64,000 nt of DNA, taken from NCBI GenBank assembly GCA_021713295.1, contig JAKJJU010000002.1:1-64000 (forward strand). The letters run 5' to 3'. The translations under genes and the position numbers were made by a program. This stretch comes from Thiotrichales bacterium 19S3-11. GTDB taxonomy: Bacteria; Pseudomonadota; Gammaproteobacteria; Francisellales; Francisellaceae. Under the pieces are notes generated by a model. It ran no database searches, was not told the origin of the DNA, and saw nothing but the letters and a program-made list of their open reading frames with translations. Shown one piece after another: positions 26,773 through 37,402 of this stretch. Position 1 is the first letter of the stretch; each line of letters begins with the position of its first letter.

Positions 26773-28821
26773 CTAATTATCCATCGTTGTATTAATTGAA
26801 AAATCCGGTAAATTTTCAATCATCTGTTTGCCATAATATTTATTAATAATACGATTATCTAAAATAACAATTTTGCCACAATCACCTTCACGTCTAACTA
26901 AACGACCACACATCTGTGTTAATTTTAATGATGCATCAGGTAAAGCCAATTCAATAAACGCATTTTTACCCAAAGCTGCCACCCACTCTGATTTGGTTTT
27001 TTCTATCGGGTCAGTTGGCACTGAAAATGGTAATTTATGCAAGATAAGCAAATCTAAATAATTACCTGGTAAATCTAAGCCTTCTGCAAAGCTATCTAAG
27101 CCAAATAAAATCGATGGTTGCTCATTATCAATCGTTTTTTTATGTTTATTTATCATCACAGCTTTTGCGTAATCACCTTGCTTTAATACAATTGACTGTA
27201 TTGTACTAGGCAATAATTCATAAGTTTTTATCATTGCTCTAAAGCTCGTAAATAATACAAGTGCGCCTGTTTTAAGTTGATCTAAATAGTTATAAATAAT
27301 TTCTGATGATTCGATATTATGTGTTTCAAAATTTTGTGGTGTTACCTTCATTTTAGGAATAATTAACTGAGAATCCTTATAGTTTAAAGGTGATGTTAAT
27401 GCGATTGTTTTGGTATTTTCTGCTAATCCAGATGCGGCTAAAAATCGATCAAATTTAGCAACCGAACGAATCGTTGCTGAAGTCATTATGACACTATTTA
27501 CTGCCTGTGACCAAAATAGCTCTTCTAACAAATGACCAGCTTCAATTGGTGACGCTGAGATCATATAATCTTGTAGAGGACTAAATAATGAATGCTCTTC
27601 TACTATTATTTCAGCTTCTCTTTTATATGGTTGATACCATTTAGCAATGGGCGGTTGTTCATAATTGACCATCAAATTCCATAAATTTACCAAATTAGAA
27701 AATCGATCAATCATAAACCCTAACTGTGAAAATGTTTTCTCTAATGACTGATGATTATGCAATGCACTTTTCTCAGCAAAATCATCAAGCTTTTCTTTTA
27801 TTTCGGTTAAATTTCGATATAAACTTTCTGCATTTGATTTAATAGTGATCGCGACTGAGTCAATTTGTTCTGATCGTTGAGTAATTCTTAAAGTATTATC
27901 TTGGTAATGGGAAGTACTATTTGAACTATTCATTTTAGTATACAACTGATGAAAATAAATTTGCACTTCATTTAAATCATTAATTAAAGCTTCTTTAGCA
28001 TACTTTAGAGATGGCTGATTGACTTGTTTTAATACTTTTGATGGAATTAATTTTAATAACTTATCCAAATCATTAATCCAGCTTTGTGAACTGACTAAGG
28101 TTGCTTGCGCTGAAAATGCAGCCAATGCTTTTTTAGGCAAATGATGACATTCATCAATAATAATCATTATTTCATCAAACTCAGGCAAAATAGCGCCATT
28201 CCCTAATGCTAAATGCGCCAATAAAAGGTTATGATTAACAATAATTACATCACATTTTTTTAAATTTCTTCTTGCTTGATAAAATGAACAAGACTTATAA
28301 AATTCACAGCGGTTTTTTGAACAACTAGCTGAAGTTGTTGATACATCACTCCATAATGCTTTATCTGGCTCTATTGAAAGTTCATCAATATCTCCTGACC
28401 AACCCGCATCTAACTGATTTGATAAGTGATCATAAAACTCATGGCTATGGATATCGATGCTGGCAAATTTCCGTTGACATAAATACCGCCCTCTACCTTT
28501 AGCAATTTTATAATCAATGGGGCGATTTAGAAGGGTTTCAACAAGATTTAGATCTTTAAAAAACAGTTGCTCTTGTAAAGCAATTGTTGCCGTTGAAATA
28601 ACAATATTCAGTTTGGTTTCAAGTTCATCATTGGCTAATAAGGCACCGATTATATAAGCAAAACTTTTACCGGTTGCTGTGGGTGCTTCAATTACGATTT
28701 TTTGTTTTGTTACGATGGCTTCTTTAACATGAAGAATCATTTCTAACTGGGACTGTCTAAGTTTTAAGCCTGCTTTTAAAAAGAGTGAGCTTAGGTATGA
28801 GATAGATTGATCTTTTGACAT
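26773..28821 (-). CDS. DinG/YoaA-family ATP-dependent helicase
   Basis: This 682-aa SF2 (XPD-like) helicase has Walker A EAPTATGKSFAYI near residue 45, four cysteines for an iron-sulfur cluster (C at the RYLCQRKF segment and CSKNRCEFYKSC near 155-170), the DEAH-like box IIDECHHLPKKA near 228, and C-terminal LFGLDSFAEGLDLPG and QMCGRLVRREGD. Such enzymes unwind R-loops or damaged forks 5' to 3'. Length fits YoaA/DinG; I cannot tell which. Confidence 0.92.
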   Translation of the reverse strand: MSKDQSISYLSSLFLKAGLKLRQSQLEMILHVKEAIVTKQKIVIEAPTATGKSFAYIIGALLANDELETKLNIVISTATIALQEQLFFKDLNLVETLLNRPIDYKIAKGRGRYLCQRKFASIDIHSHEFYDHLSNQLDAGWSGDIDELSIEPDKALWSDVSTTSASCSKNRCEFYKSCSFYQARRNLKKCDVIIVNHNLLLAHLALGNGAILPEFDEIMIIIDECHHLPKKALAAFSAQATLVSSQSWINDLDKLLKLIPSKVLKQVNQPSLKYAKEALINDLNEVQIYFHQLYTKMNSSNSTSHYQDNTLRITQRSEQIDSVAITIKSNAESLYRNLTEIKEKLDDFAEKSALHNHQSLEKTFSQLGFMIDRFSNLVNLWNLMVNYEQPPIAKWYQPYKREAEIIVEEHSLFSPLQDYMISASPIEAGHLLEELFWSQAVNSVIMTSATIRSVAKFDRFLAASGLAENTKTIALTSPLNYKDSQLIIPKMKVTPQNFETHNIESSEIIYNYLDQLKTGALVLFTSFRAMIKTYELLPSTIQSIVLKQGDYAKAVMINKHKKTIDNEQPSILFGLDSFAEGLDLPGNYLDLLILHKLPFSVPTDPIEKTKSEWVAALGKNAFIELALPDASLKLTQMCGRLVRREGDCGKIVILDNRIINKYYGKQMIENLPDFSINTTMDN

Positions 28822-28876
28822 GAATATTCCATAGCAGGGCCTATATTGATGCTATGGTAACATAAAAAAGAATTTG

Positions 28877-29671
28877 TTAAACCAATGAAACGACGGATGC
28901 TACTGCTAACAAAATACCAAATGCACCTTTTAATTTTCTTTGTGATAATCGTGCTGCAATTTTCGTACCTACTGGCGCAAATAACATTGCAGTAACAGCA
29001 AATGAAATAACCGCAGGCCAATAGATATAACCCGTACTAAAACTTGGTAGTGATGGATTATCAAAACCGGCTATAAAATAGGTAATCGCGGCAACTGCAG
29101 TGACTGGTAAGCCATAAATTGCTGATGTAGCAATTGCATGATGAATTTTACTATGACGATTCAGATAAGCAGTCATTACTGACACACCACCAACACCAAC
29201 TAAGCCAGAAACTAATGCGATCAAAAAGGAAGTAATACTATGAGATACACCTGATATTTTTACCGTTAATTGATCTTCTAACGATGGTTTAATTGCCTTA
29301 TAAATCATAATAAATGCTATCAACAATACAAAAACACTAAAAAATATCTTTAGTACAGTAGCTGGTACAAACCCTGCAAGAATTGCACCAACTACAGCAC
29401 CAAGGACTCCCCCCAAAAGCAAATAGCGTAAAAATAATGACCAATGGATATTTTTTAATTTATGATGTTGTATTAACGCTGGGATATTGGTAATCGTTGC
29501 GGTCATTACCGAAGTACCAATGGCCAGATGCAACGCTGTATAAGCCCCAACATGTTTAGCTGCTAGTAAAAAACTGACCAAAGGCACAATGACGATCGCA
29601 CCACCTATTCCAAATAACCCAGTTAATAAGCCAATACCAATACCTGAAATAATTAATATTAAAAAAAACAT
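28877..29671 (-). CDS. TauE/SafE-family membrane transporter, second copy
   Basis: This 264-aa polytopic protein has the duplicated family signature: GIGIGLLTGLFGIGGAIVIVPLV at residues 10-32 and LIALVSGLVGVGGVSVMTAYL in the second half. Substrate unknown. It is divergent from a LysR-type regulator across a 145-bp gap, a classic arrangement for LysR control of an adjacent transporter. It is related to but clearly different from the TauE gene at 18676. Confidence 0.9.
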   Translation of the reverse strand: MFFLILIISGIGIGLLTGLFGIGGAIVIVPLVSFLLAAKHVGAYTALHLAIGTSVMTATITNIPALIQHHKLKNIHWSLFLRYLLLGGVLGAVVGAILAGFVPATVLKIFFSVFVLLIAFIMIYKAIKPSLEDQLTVKISGVSHSITSFLIALVSGLVGVGGVSVMTAYLNRHSKIHHAIATSAIYGLPVTAVAAITYFIAGFDNPSLPSFSTGYIYWPAVISFAVTAMLFAPVGTKIAARLSQRKLKGAFGILLAVASVVSLV

Positions 29672-29816
29672 GTTAATATTCCTTACTATTTTTATTGTTA
29701 GTTATTTATCTAAAAATCATTTAAAACAATGAAATTGATTTGATATAGCAATATTAACTTAAATTATTTGAATAAAAAATTTTGCATTTCCTACATAATA
29801 TGTTAGTTTTATTTAC

Positions 29817-30737
29817 ATGAACACTTTAAAAACACCCCCATTACGAGCGCTACAAATTTTCGAAGTTGTTGCGCGCCATCAAAGCATTACTAAAGCAGCA
29901 GAAGAACTCTATTTAACGCATGCTTCTGTAAGCCTACAAATGAGGCAATTATCTGAATATTTAGGTATCACATTATTTAATCATGTTGGTCGCAATATCC
30001 AATTAACGCCAAACGCCAAACTCTATGCCACATCATTATCGAAAGTCTTTAATGAAATTAAAACAGCCACCGATCAGCTAAACTATAATGAAAGCAAAGA
30101 TCATACGCTCAATATTGCTATGCCTAATTTATTTGCCATGCAGTTATTATGGCTCAAAATAGCTAAATTTAATCAGCTACACCCAGAGATTAGTGTGCGT
30201 ATTGTCACCCCACCACCAAGAGAGGCAAATACCAACCTACGTAGCCTTAATCTTGATTTATTAATCTTTTTTGGTAATGAGATTTGGGATGATTACCAGC
30301 AAGAAGTTTTAGTTAATGAGTCGGTAATACCCTTAATTTCGCCTAAGCTTGCCAAAGCGAACGCCCCTCTAAACGATATAAAAAACTTCTGTCATTATCC
30401 TTTAATTACAACAACCATCCCAGCAAGAAAAAATCTCTGGCAAGACTATTTTGCACACCATGACAGTGAATTTAACCCAAAAACTGTCCAGTTTATTCAA
30501 ACAGAAGACTCAACCCATGCATTAATGGCTGCAATATCTGGCCTTGGTATTGTTTTAATGGATAAAGCATTTGCCAATGATTATTTAGCGGCAGGAAAAT
30601 TAATCGCACCAGTCAATGAATCTATGCATTCAGGTGCATATCAATTGATCTATGCTAGAGAAAGCTTAAAGCTTGAAAAGGTTAAATTATTTAGGGAATG
30701 GTTGTTGACTAGTTTTGTAACAAAAAAGTTAGAATAA
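29817..30737 (+). CDS. LysR-type transcriptional regulator
   Basis: The 306-aa protein has an N-terminal winged helix-turn-helix (LRALQIFEVVARHQSITKAAEELYLTHASVSLQMRQLSEYLG, residues 8-50) with the GcvA-like VSLQMRQLE pattern, then a substrate-binding domain with GLGIVLMDKA near 243. It probably controls the divergent TauE gene and itself. The co-inducer is unknown. No clear T-N11-A box stood out in the AT-rich gap. Confidence 0.9.
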   Translation: MNTLKTPPLRALQIFEVVARHQSITKAAEELYLTHASVSLQMRQLSEYLGITLFNHVGRNIQLTPNAKLYATSLSKVFNEIKTATDQLNYNESKDHTLNIAMPNLFAMQLLWLKIAKFNQLHPEISVRIVTPPPREANTNLRSLNLDLLIFFGNEIWDDYQQEVLVNESVIPLISPKLAKANAPLNDIKNFCHYPLITTTIPARKNLWQDYFAHHDSEFNPKTVQFIQTEDSTHALMAAISGLGIVLMDKAFANDYLAAGKLIAPVNESMHSGAYQLIYARESLKLEKVKLFREWLLTSFVTKKLE

Positions 30738-30741
30738 TTGA

Positions 30742-31032
30742 TTAACCCATCCTCGTACCAAAGGGGGTTGGGCTTAGAGATGGTGAAAGAGCTAGTTCTT
30801 GCTCTCGTTTACGCCCTTGATTTTCAAAATGTCGCGGCGGCCATCCAACATGATCAAAACCCGCTTCTACCTGCCTCTGAAAACTTTTATTGGCATCAGC
30901 ACTATAACTATTAGCACTTCTAGAGGCAACCATCTTTAAAACATTAGGTGATACTTCTTTTCCACGACTACTTGCCATCAGTTGAGAAGCTTTTTCAATA
31001 TCCCTTAAATCTTTTCTACTTAATTCCGCCAT
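30742..31032 (-). CDS. Small hydrophilic protein, unknown
   Basis: This 96-aa protein starts MAELSRKDLRDIEKA behind a GGGG site and ends in a Ser/Pro-rich tail. No signal peptide or recognised domain. It contains one Trp-Pro-Pro segment (GWPPRHF). It lies next to another small unknown gene (31158) on the same strand. The pair may be accessory proteins or part of a broken gene. Confidence 0.5.
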   Translation of the reverse strand: MAELSRKDLRDIEKASQLMASSRGKEVSPNVLKMVASRSANSYSADANKSFQRQVEAGFDHVGWPPRHFENQGRKREQELALSPSLSPTPFGTRMG

Positions 31033-31157
31033 CTCAACGCCCCAAAAAATATTACAAATTTAACCTAATTCCATTATATCAAAGCTTAAAATCACAGACA
31101 ACAATCCGTATCTTTTTGAATCGATTTATTGTAACAAAAGTTTTAGGCGTTTAGCGG

Positions 31158-31463
31158 CTAGGGCGTATTTTGCATCATTTGTTGTTGCTGAGTATATTCA
31201 CGTATTGCCTGTTGTTCCAGCATATATTCATTATCACAGTCATAAAAAAGTAACGATGGATTATAAATTAACGTTTGACTCTTAGGCCCTAATTCTCCAA
31301 TTTTTGAATCCAAACCCCGCCCTTTTAAAAATCGCTGCTCCATTTCCCCTCTTAAGGTTCTGAGAACCAATTCAAAATCACTTGCAGAGAGCCATTGCCC
31401 ATTCTTCCAACGATCTAGAAAAGACTCAACCTTCTGAATTGCTTCATTATTTGCATCACTCAC
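31158..31463 (-). CDS. Small hydrophilic protein, unknown
   Basis: I choose the GTG at 31463, preceded by AAGGAG at a 6-base spacing, giving a 101-aa product beginning (V/M)SDANNEAIQKVESFLDRW. The upstream ATG would add an unconvincing Cys/Phe-rich N terminus. The central part FELVLRTLRGEMEQRFLKGRG is helical, and the C terminus is Gln-rich. No family recognised. Confidence 0.5.
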   Translation of the reverse strand: MSDANNEAIQKVESFLDRWKNGQWLSASDFELVLRTLRGEMEQRFLKGRGLDSKIGELGPKSQTLIYNPSLLFYDCDNEYMLEQQAIREYTQQQQMMQNTP

Positions 31464-31698
31464 AACCCACTCCTTAAACACTAAGCTTTTGAAACAAAAG
31501 CAACTAATCACATATAAATAATATCATATTTCATTAACAAACACAAATGAAATCCATCTATATCAATTATCTCCCATATTAAAATAGTTAATTTTAAGAA
31601 AAAATAGACATAAATGTTATCGAGTTAGTCACTGATAGTGTAAAATGCTCATACAACTTTATGAAACAATATTTTGATCTTAATAAAAAGGTTAAACA

Positions 31699-33741
31699 AT
31701 GACAGAAAAACGTAATATTTTAGTAACGAATGCATTACCCTATGCTAATGCCAAACTACACCTAGGGCATATTCTAGGCTATACACAATCTGATATTTGG
31801 TGTCGCTTTCAAACCATGAAAGGCCACAACTGCTACTATATTTGTGGTAGTGATATGCACGGCACACCCATTATGTTAAGAGCACAACAAGAAGGTATTA
31901 CCCCTGAAGCCTTAACCGAAAAATCAGCAAAAGCACATCTTCAAGATTTCAGTGATTTTGGTATTGCCTTTGATAATTACCATTCAACACATCATTCGCT
32001 AAATCAGAAGCTTGTTGAAGAAATTTATACCAAACTACATCAAAAGAACTTAATTAAAACAAAAGAAGTTAAACAAGCCTTTGATCCAAAAGCTGATATG
32101 TTTTTGCCTGACCGCTATGTCAAAGGAACGTGTCCCAAATGTAAAGCAGAAGATCAATACGGTGATAGTTGTGAAGTCTGCTCACAAACCTACCAACCAA
32201 CAGAGTTAATTAATCCCATCTCAGTCATCTCAGGTGAAAAACCCATTCTAAAATCATCAGAACATTACTTTTTTCAATTAAGCCAATTACAGTCCTCATT
32301 AAAACAATGGTTAGCGGATAATAAAAAACTTCAACCTGAAGTGGTTAATAAACTACAAGAATGGTTTGAGCAAGGCTTACAAGATTGGGATATTTCTCGT
32401 GATGCACCCTACTTTGGCTATAAAATTCCTAATACGGATAATAAATATTTCTACGTCTGGCTTGATGCTCCGATTGGTTATTTAGCAAGCTTTTTAGATT
32501 TCTGTCAGAAAAACAATATCGACTATGATGCTTTTTGGTCAAAAGAAAAGCACAATCACAGTGAAGTCTATCACTTTATCGGTAAAGATATTATTTACTT
32601 CCATACTCTTTTTTGGCCTGCCATGCTTGATAATGCGGACCTTCGAATGCCGACGAGTGTCTATGCAACAGGTTTTGTGACAGTCAATGGTAAAAAAATG
32701 TCTAAATCGCGCGGTACATTTATTCAGGCAAGAACATATCTTAACCACCTAAACCCTGAATATCTAAGATATTACTACGCATCCAAACTAACATCACGCA
32801 TTGATGATATTGATTTGAATTTAGACGACTTTATCCAAAAAGTAAATTCAGACTTAGTAGGTAAGTTAGTGAATATTGCAAGTCGCAGTGCTAACTTTAT
32901 TTTTAAACGATTCAACGCACAATTAACTGAGCGCTTATATGATCAATCTTTAGTAAATGAGTTTATTGCTCAAGAGAATGCTATCAGTGACGATTACGAA
33001 AAACGTGAATTTGCTTCAGCGATTAGAAAAATCATGGCCCTTGCTGATAAAGCCAATCAATTCATTGACCATCATAAACCTTGGCAGATGATTAAAGATG
33101 CTGATCATAGTAGTGATGTGCATGGCATTTGCTCATTAGCATTAAATCTATTTAAAATTTTAATGACTTATCTGAAACCTGTCCTACCTGAATTAACCTT
33201 AAAAGCTGAACAATTTTTAAATGTTCCATCACTTGATTGGGCAAGTATTCATAAGCCTTTACTTAACCATAGCATCAATCAATTTAAGCCATTACTTGCA
33301 AGAGTTGAACCATCACAAATTGAGGCTATTTTAGAGGAGACAAAAACTGTGCTTGAGAAAGAAGCAACGATTAGAGATAAAGAAAAAACTGCGCCATCAA
33401 ATACATTAAACTTAGAAAATGAAATTCAAATTGACGACTTTATGAAAGTTGACTTACGCGTTGCAAAAATCATTGAGGCTGATCATGTAGAGGGTGCTGA
33501 TAAACTATTACGTCTAAAGCTTGACTTAGGTGACGTTCAAAAACAAGTGTTTGCTGGCATTAAATCCCATTATAAGCCTGACGATTTAATTGGTCGCCAT
33601 ACGGTTATGGTTGCTAACTTAAAACCACGTAAAATGCGCTTTGGCTTATCTGAAGGTATGGTATTGGCAGCTGGCGACTCTGAAGGAATCTATCTGATTT
33701 CTCCTGATGAAGGCGTATCTTTAGGCGCACGAGTTAAATAA
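31699..33741 (+). CDS. metG: Methionyl-tRNA synthetase
   Basis: This 680-aa class I synthetase charges tRNA-Met. HLGH (HIGH motif) is near residue 22, a zinc knuckle C-x2-C...C-x2-C is near 145-161 (GTCPKC...CEVC), and KMSKS is at about 333-337. The C-terminal ~110 residues ([17 protein letters not shown]...) form the EMAP-II-like tRNA-binding/dimerisation domain found in full-length MetG. The length matches E. coli MetG (677 aa). Its stop is 3 bp from that of the convergent gene. Confidence 0.98.
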   Translation: MTEKRNILVTNALPYANAKLHLGHILGYTQSDIWCRFQTMKGHNCYYICGSDMHGTPIMLRAQQEGITPEALTEKSAKAHLQDFSDFGIAFDNYHSTHHSLNQKLVEEIYTKLHQKNLIKTKEVKQAFDPKADMFLPDRYVKGTCPKCKAEDQYGDSCEVCSQTYQPTELINPISVISGEKPILKSSEHYFFQLSQLQSSLKQWLADNKKLQPEVVNKLQEWFEQGLQDWDISRDAPYFGYKIPNTDNKYFYVWLDAPIGYLASFLDFCQKNNIDYDAFWSKEKHNHSEVYHFIGKDIIYFHTLFWPAMLDNADLRMPTSVYATGFVTVNGKKMSKSRGTFIQARTYLNHLNPEYLRYYYASKLTSRIDDIDLNLDDFIQKVNSDLVGKLVNIASRSANFIFKRFNAQLTERLYDQSLVNEFIAQENAISDDYEKREFASAIRKIMALADKANQFIDHHKPWQMIKDADHSSDVHGICSLALNLFKILMTYLKPVLPELTLKAEQFLNVPSLDWASIHKPLLNHSINQFKPLLARVEPSQIEAILEETKTVLEKEATIRDKEKTAPSNTLNLENEIQIDDFMKVDLRVAKIIEADHVEGADKLLRLKLDLGDVQKQVFAGIKSHYKPDDLIGRHTVMVANLKPRKMRFGLSEGMVLAAGDSEGIYLISPDEGVSLGARVK

Positions 33742-33744
33742 TGG

Positions 33745-34791
33745 TTAACTATCAAACCCCTTTTTTGGTAACTCTACAGACGCAGAGGCTTGAGCTTTGC
33801 TACAAGATATGGTTGTGTTACTTCCTAGCTGACGTGTAGAGACTGATCGATGCTGACTAGTTTGCTTTGTATGAAAAATAGTAGGCGGCAGACTTGGCCT
33901 ATGACTTGGATTAGCTAACCTATCTTCACCTTCAATCTCCACATAACTAGTCGTTGTCTTTTTTCTAAATATAGTAAATTTCGTCATAGTTGATTTAGCA
34001 TCTTTAAGCAACTTATCACTGTACTTATATTTTTGATCATCTGGCATACTACGAACAACTGGCATTATATTTTCGTAATTAGCTATAATTTCATTTGGAT
34101 CTAATACGCTCACCTTTGTCTTTATAATGCTCTGAAAATGCTCGATATTTTTATTTATACTATCCAACCCATCACAATCAGCTTCACTAATAGCTGCTAA
34201 TAACCTACTATAAATTCTTCCTGATGGTAAATACTCCTCTTGCTTAACGTCCGAATTTTTATACTTATTATGATCAGCAACTAAACGATGATAATAGTCA
34301 ATTGTTGTATTTGAGAGTAGCTTTGATGCTAGACTACCCGTGGTATTATCTGGATTAAAAATTCTATCTATTTCATGATCATTTAAAGCTAAACCAATGG
34401 CATCTGATACAGGGTAATTTTTATAGCTTTTTTCAGAACAAGCTGCAACATCCAACCAAAAAGTATAAATTTGAGCTGCTTGTTCAATGTTTTTAGCCAT
34501 TAGAATATCATTTATGGCTCTTTCAGCTATGGCTGTAGCAACTGATAAATTACCTTGATTAAACTTATCTGTCTGATTTTTAAATTTTAATTTTTTAGCA
34601 TCATTTTCTTTTATTTCTTCATCGTTTGGATCTTTTTTTAAGGTAAAGACTTCTGGCGCTTTAAGGCTAGAAAATACTAAGGCATGATAATCCGTTAATA
34701 ATTCAGCAACAGCTATAACTTGATTTTTGTAGCGCGTTTTATCGAGATTATGAATACTTAATTTACTAATAAATGATTGATGATCGATCAT
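33745..34791 (-). CDS. RasGEF (CDC25-homology)-like protein; effector candidate
   Basis: In this 348-aa protein, residues about 77-145 match the core of the eukaryotic RasGEF domain: FN near 77, a V..AI helix, an I-containing helix, IYTFWLDVAACSEK (compare the family IKIAKxCxxL), then NYPVSDAIGLALNDHEIDRI (compare NFxxxxAIxxALxxxxIxRL). The flanks are helical, as in the family. The C-terminal ~70 residues are Ser/Thr-rich and disordered. It would activate a small GTPase by nucleotide exchange; Legionella has effectors with this domain. This is inference from pattern memory. A solo gene, 3 bp from metG. Confidence 0.55.
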   Translation of the reverse strand: MIDHQSFISKLSIHNLDKTRYKNQVIAVAELLTDYHALVFSSLKAPEVFTLKKDPNDEEIKENDAKKLKFKNQTDKFNQGNLSVATAIAERAINDILMAKNIEQAAQIYTFWLDVAACSEKSYKNYPVSDAIGLALNDHEIDRIFNPDNTTGSLASKLLSNTTIDYYHRLVADHNKYKNSDVKQEEYLPSGRIYSRLLAAISEADCDGLDSINKNIEHFQSIIKTKVSVLDPNEIIANYENIMPVVRSMPDDQKYKYSDKLLKDAKSTMTKFTIFRKKTTTSYVEIEGEDRLANPSHRPSLPPTIFHTKQTSQHRSVSTRQLGSNTTISCSKAQASASVELPKKGFDS

Positions 34792-34913
34792 GACCCACCC
34801 CTTAACTTATTTGGTTCAATCAATTTAGATTATAAATCTGCGTAATACAAGCTGTTAATACGTATATTAATATCAGTTTGATATAGATCATTAATATTCT
34901 TTTGTAACTGCTA

Positions 34914-37265
34914 TTAACACGTATGCTCTCTATCTTTAGAATTAGACTGTGAAGCTTCACTAAATAATAGTAATTCGTAAGGAAACTCTTTTTTTAATAG
35001 CATATGCTCGGCATTAACTTTACTTGCTTCAACCTGCTGATGAATGGTTGAATTTAGCAACATAAATGCTTCATGAAACTGTGGCAATTTAGCAAAAATA
35101 CTATTAAACGCAATTTGAAATTTATACTTATCTGTACGACTTCCATTTTCAGTCGTTATATCATTGCCATTAAACACATGCCATAAATAAAATCGACAGG
35201 CTAATAGATGATTAACTGTTTGCTCTCTATATGACTCACCCATATTATATAATAAGCCATTGGTTAAAGTTGTTTGAAAGCTATCATTAGCAACTAATTC
35301 TGCACGTTTTTGTGCTTTTAACGTACCAAGTGATATCTCATTGTCAGATTTTTCAAAATGCTCAAAAATTCCTTTAGCCGATTGATACTTTAATGATAAG
35401 TCATTTAATAACTGACTAAATGCGGCAACTGCCTTTTTGCCCCCATATCGTTTTGGATTCAGTGATAGGTCAGCGTGTAAGTTTTCTATATACTCAAGAA
35501 TCTTATCAATTGATTGTTGATGCTGTTTGAAGTATTTATCCGACTGATTAGCGATTGCTATATCCTTAGCCATATAAATTCGAATAAAGTTCGTTAATGC
35601 GTTTAGCTTTATTATTAAATTAACATTGCTTTGATTATGCTTTTCAACCAATAACAGCTGATTTATCTGGTTTATTACATGCTCATTTAATGGCCTTATA
35701 TTTAATTTTTTATGTTTATAAATCAAATCCAATGCTTGAAACTGGTTCATCGTAAAGTGATACAATAATTGTGGTGATTCATTCGTAAGTTGTTGCTCGC
35801 GCTGATGGTGAAAATAATGTTCAGCCGCTTGCGAAACTGCAAGTCTGGCAATTCCTGAAAGCGCCTCAAAGCCACCATTTAAAAAATGTCCTGACTGAAT
35901 TGCATCAACTGCTAATGGTAATAACTCCGTATATTCTGGGTGATGTGCAATGACTGTTATTGCAAATCGAATTAAGCTTTCAACAACAGGATCTGCAATA
36001 TTTGAAAGCCAAAACCCCGTATCACTGCCAACAATCGGTGGAACGCCCGTAATCTCACACAAATATAAATAAGCCCTTTCAATTTTAGGTAGATTTTTGG
36101 AATTAAATTGCCATTTTCTTAATTGTAATAATTTTGGTGTTGCTAATTGATTCTGTTGTCTTTTTAGCATTAACTCATCAAAACGCTCACGAACTTGCGG
36201 ATTTTTTAGTGATTCTATTTTTGATTGCAATAATGAAGTCAGGTAAAAGCTTGCATCATAAGGTAGTATTACCGTCTCTAATAGTTCTGCATAAACGCTA
36301 TAATATTGAAAAATATAAGCAAAGTGATTAATTAATGCATCATCTGATGAATCAACAATTAACTGTTTAGCACTGTCATCGATTTGTTTTTTTAACTTTA
36401 ATAAACTTTGTGTATAAACACTAAGCTCACTTTTTTGCTTTTCGAGCATATCCTTTAGATTAACAACAAGCTGATCTAATTGTTCAAAAACATGCGCTAA
36501 TTCATGTGGGTTAGTTAAATCTTCACTAAAAATTGCTGTTACTTTTGCTTCTATTAATTTATTTAAAGGCAATTCATTGGGTAAGTTTTTTTTATAAATC
36601 TCCAAAGACTGGGATAATTCTGTTAAGTGCTTTAATGCTTCCGTCAAATTACGTTTTGTTTTAGATCGAAACGTTGCTTGTATTGCTAATGGATTCTCTA
36701 AGTTATTAACTATTCTAGTTTTTTCTGCCGAAATTTTTTCTTCTAAATAATTAATCCACAATAATTTATCTTCATAACTGTTTGATTCAAGTATATTTGA
36801 TTTGAATTTTTTCAAGTCAAAACGCTGGCATAAACTTGCCAAGTAGCTTAATGCATCTTGTTTTTCTTCAGACATACCTTCGTTAGTTAATCTAGTTTGA
36901 GCGTTAGCACTAATCACTTCCAATCTAGCTTGCATATCATCCAAAATCATACCAATATCAGTTAACATTTTTGCTGATTGGTTATGCGCTTTTAGTGCCT
37001 TCATTGCTGAATTATAAGTATAATAATCATATCCTTCACTGGTTAACTTTCTTGCAGCAATTGCACTGGCTAGTGCTGCAATACCAACTGGGTTAGCTAA
37101 TACAAATGCATAAATAAGACTACCAATTGCTAAATCTGTGCCTAGTGCTAAAAATTCAGCTCGGTTTCGTTTAAACCAACAAGTAACTTCTAAAGCTGTA
37201 ACACCACTATTTAAGGTTAAACTTCTTTCATAAGCTTGATCTAATATTTGTTCAAAATATCCCAT
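34914..37265 (-). CDS. Large helical protein, unknown; effector candidate
   Basis: In this 783-aa, Leu- and Gln-rich protein, the N-terminal ~30 residues are followed by a hydrophobic stretch (about residues 38-72, LGTDLAIGSLIYAFVL.. then AALASAIAA) that could insert in a membrane. The rest is long helical, coiled-coil-like sequence. No enzymatic motif seen. The start is the ATG at 37265, with an AGAGG site; the ATG at 37313 has none. It lies next to the RasGEF-like gene on the same strand, separated by about 120 bp. Effector status is a guess from context. Confidence 0.65.
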   Translation of the reverse strand: MGYFEQILDQAYERSLTLNSGVTALEVTCWFKRNRAEFLALGTDLAIGSLIYAFVLANPVGIAALASAIAARKLTSEGYDYYTYNSAMKALKAHNQSAKMLTDIGMILDDMQARLEVISANAQTRLTNEGMSEEKQDALSYLASLCQRFDLKKFKSNILESNSYEDKLLWINYLEEKISAEKTRIVNNLENPLAIQATFRSKTKRNLTEALKHLTELSQSLEIYKKNLPNELPLNKLIEAKVTAIFSEDLTNPHELAHVFEQLDQLVVNLKDMLEKQKSELSVYTQSLLKLKKQIDDSAKQLIVDSSDDALINHFAYIFQYYSVYAELLETVILPYDASFYLTSLLQSKIESLKNPQVRERFDELMLKRQQNQLATPKLLQLRKWQFNSKNLPKIERAYLYLCEITGVPPIVGSDTGFWLSNIADPVVESLIRFAITVIAHHPEYTELLPLAVDAIQSGHFLNGGFEALSGIARLAVSQAAEHYFHHQREQQLTNESPQLLYHFTMNQFQALDLIYKHKKLNIRPLNEHVINQINQLLLVEKHNQSNVNLIIKLNALTNFIRIYMAKDIAIANQSDKYFKQHQQSIDKILEYIENLHADLSLNPKRYGGKKAVAAFSQLLNDLSLKYQSAKGIFEHFEKSDNEISLGTLKAQKRAELVANDSFQTTLTNGLLYNMGESYREQTVNHLLACRFYLWHVFNGNDITTENGSRTDKYKFQIAFNSIFAKLPQFHEAFMLLNSTIHQQVEASKVNAEHMLLKKEFPYELLLFSEASQSNSKDREHTC

Positions 37266-37402
37266 AATCAACAACCTCTTTGACAATCCTGTTTGATTAT
37301 TTCTTATGAGCATACTCCGATTAAATTAAAGTACTTATGATTTTACAGCAATGTTTTGTTACAAAGATGATTGTATTTTAAACAGTTTCTATAGAAAATG
37401 CG

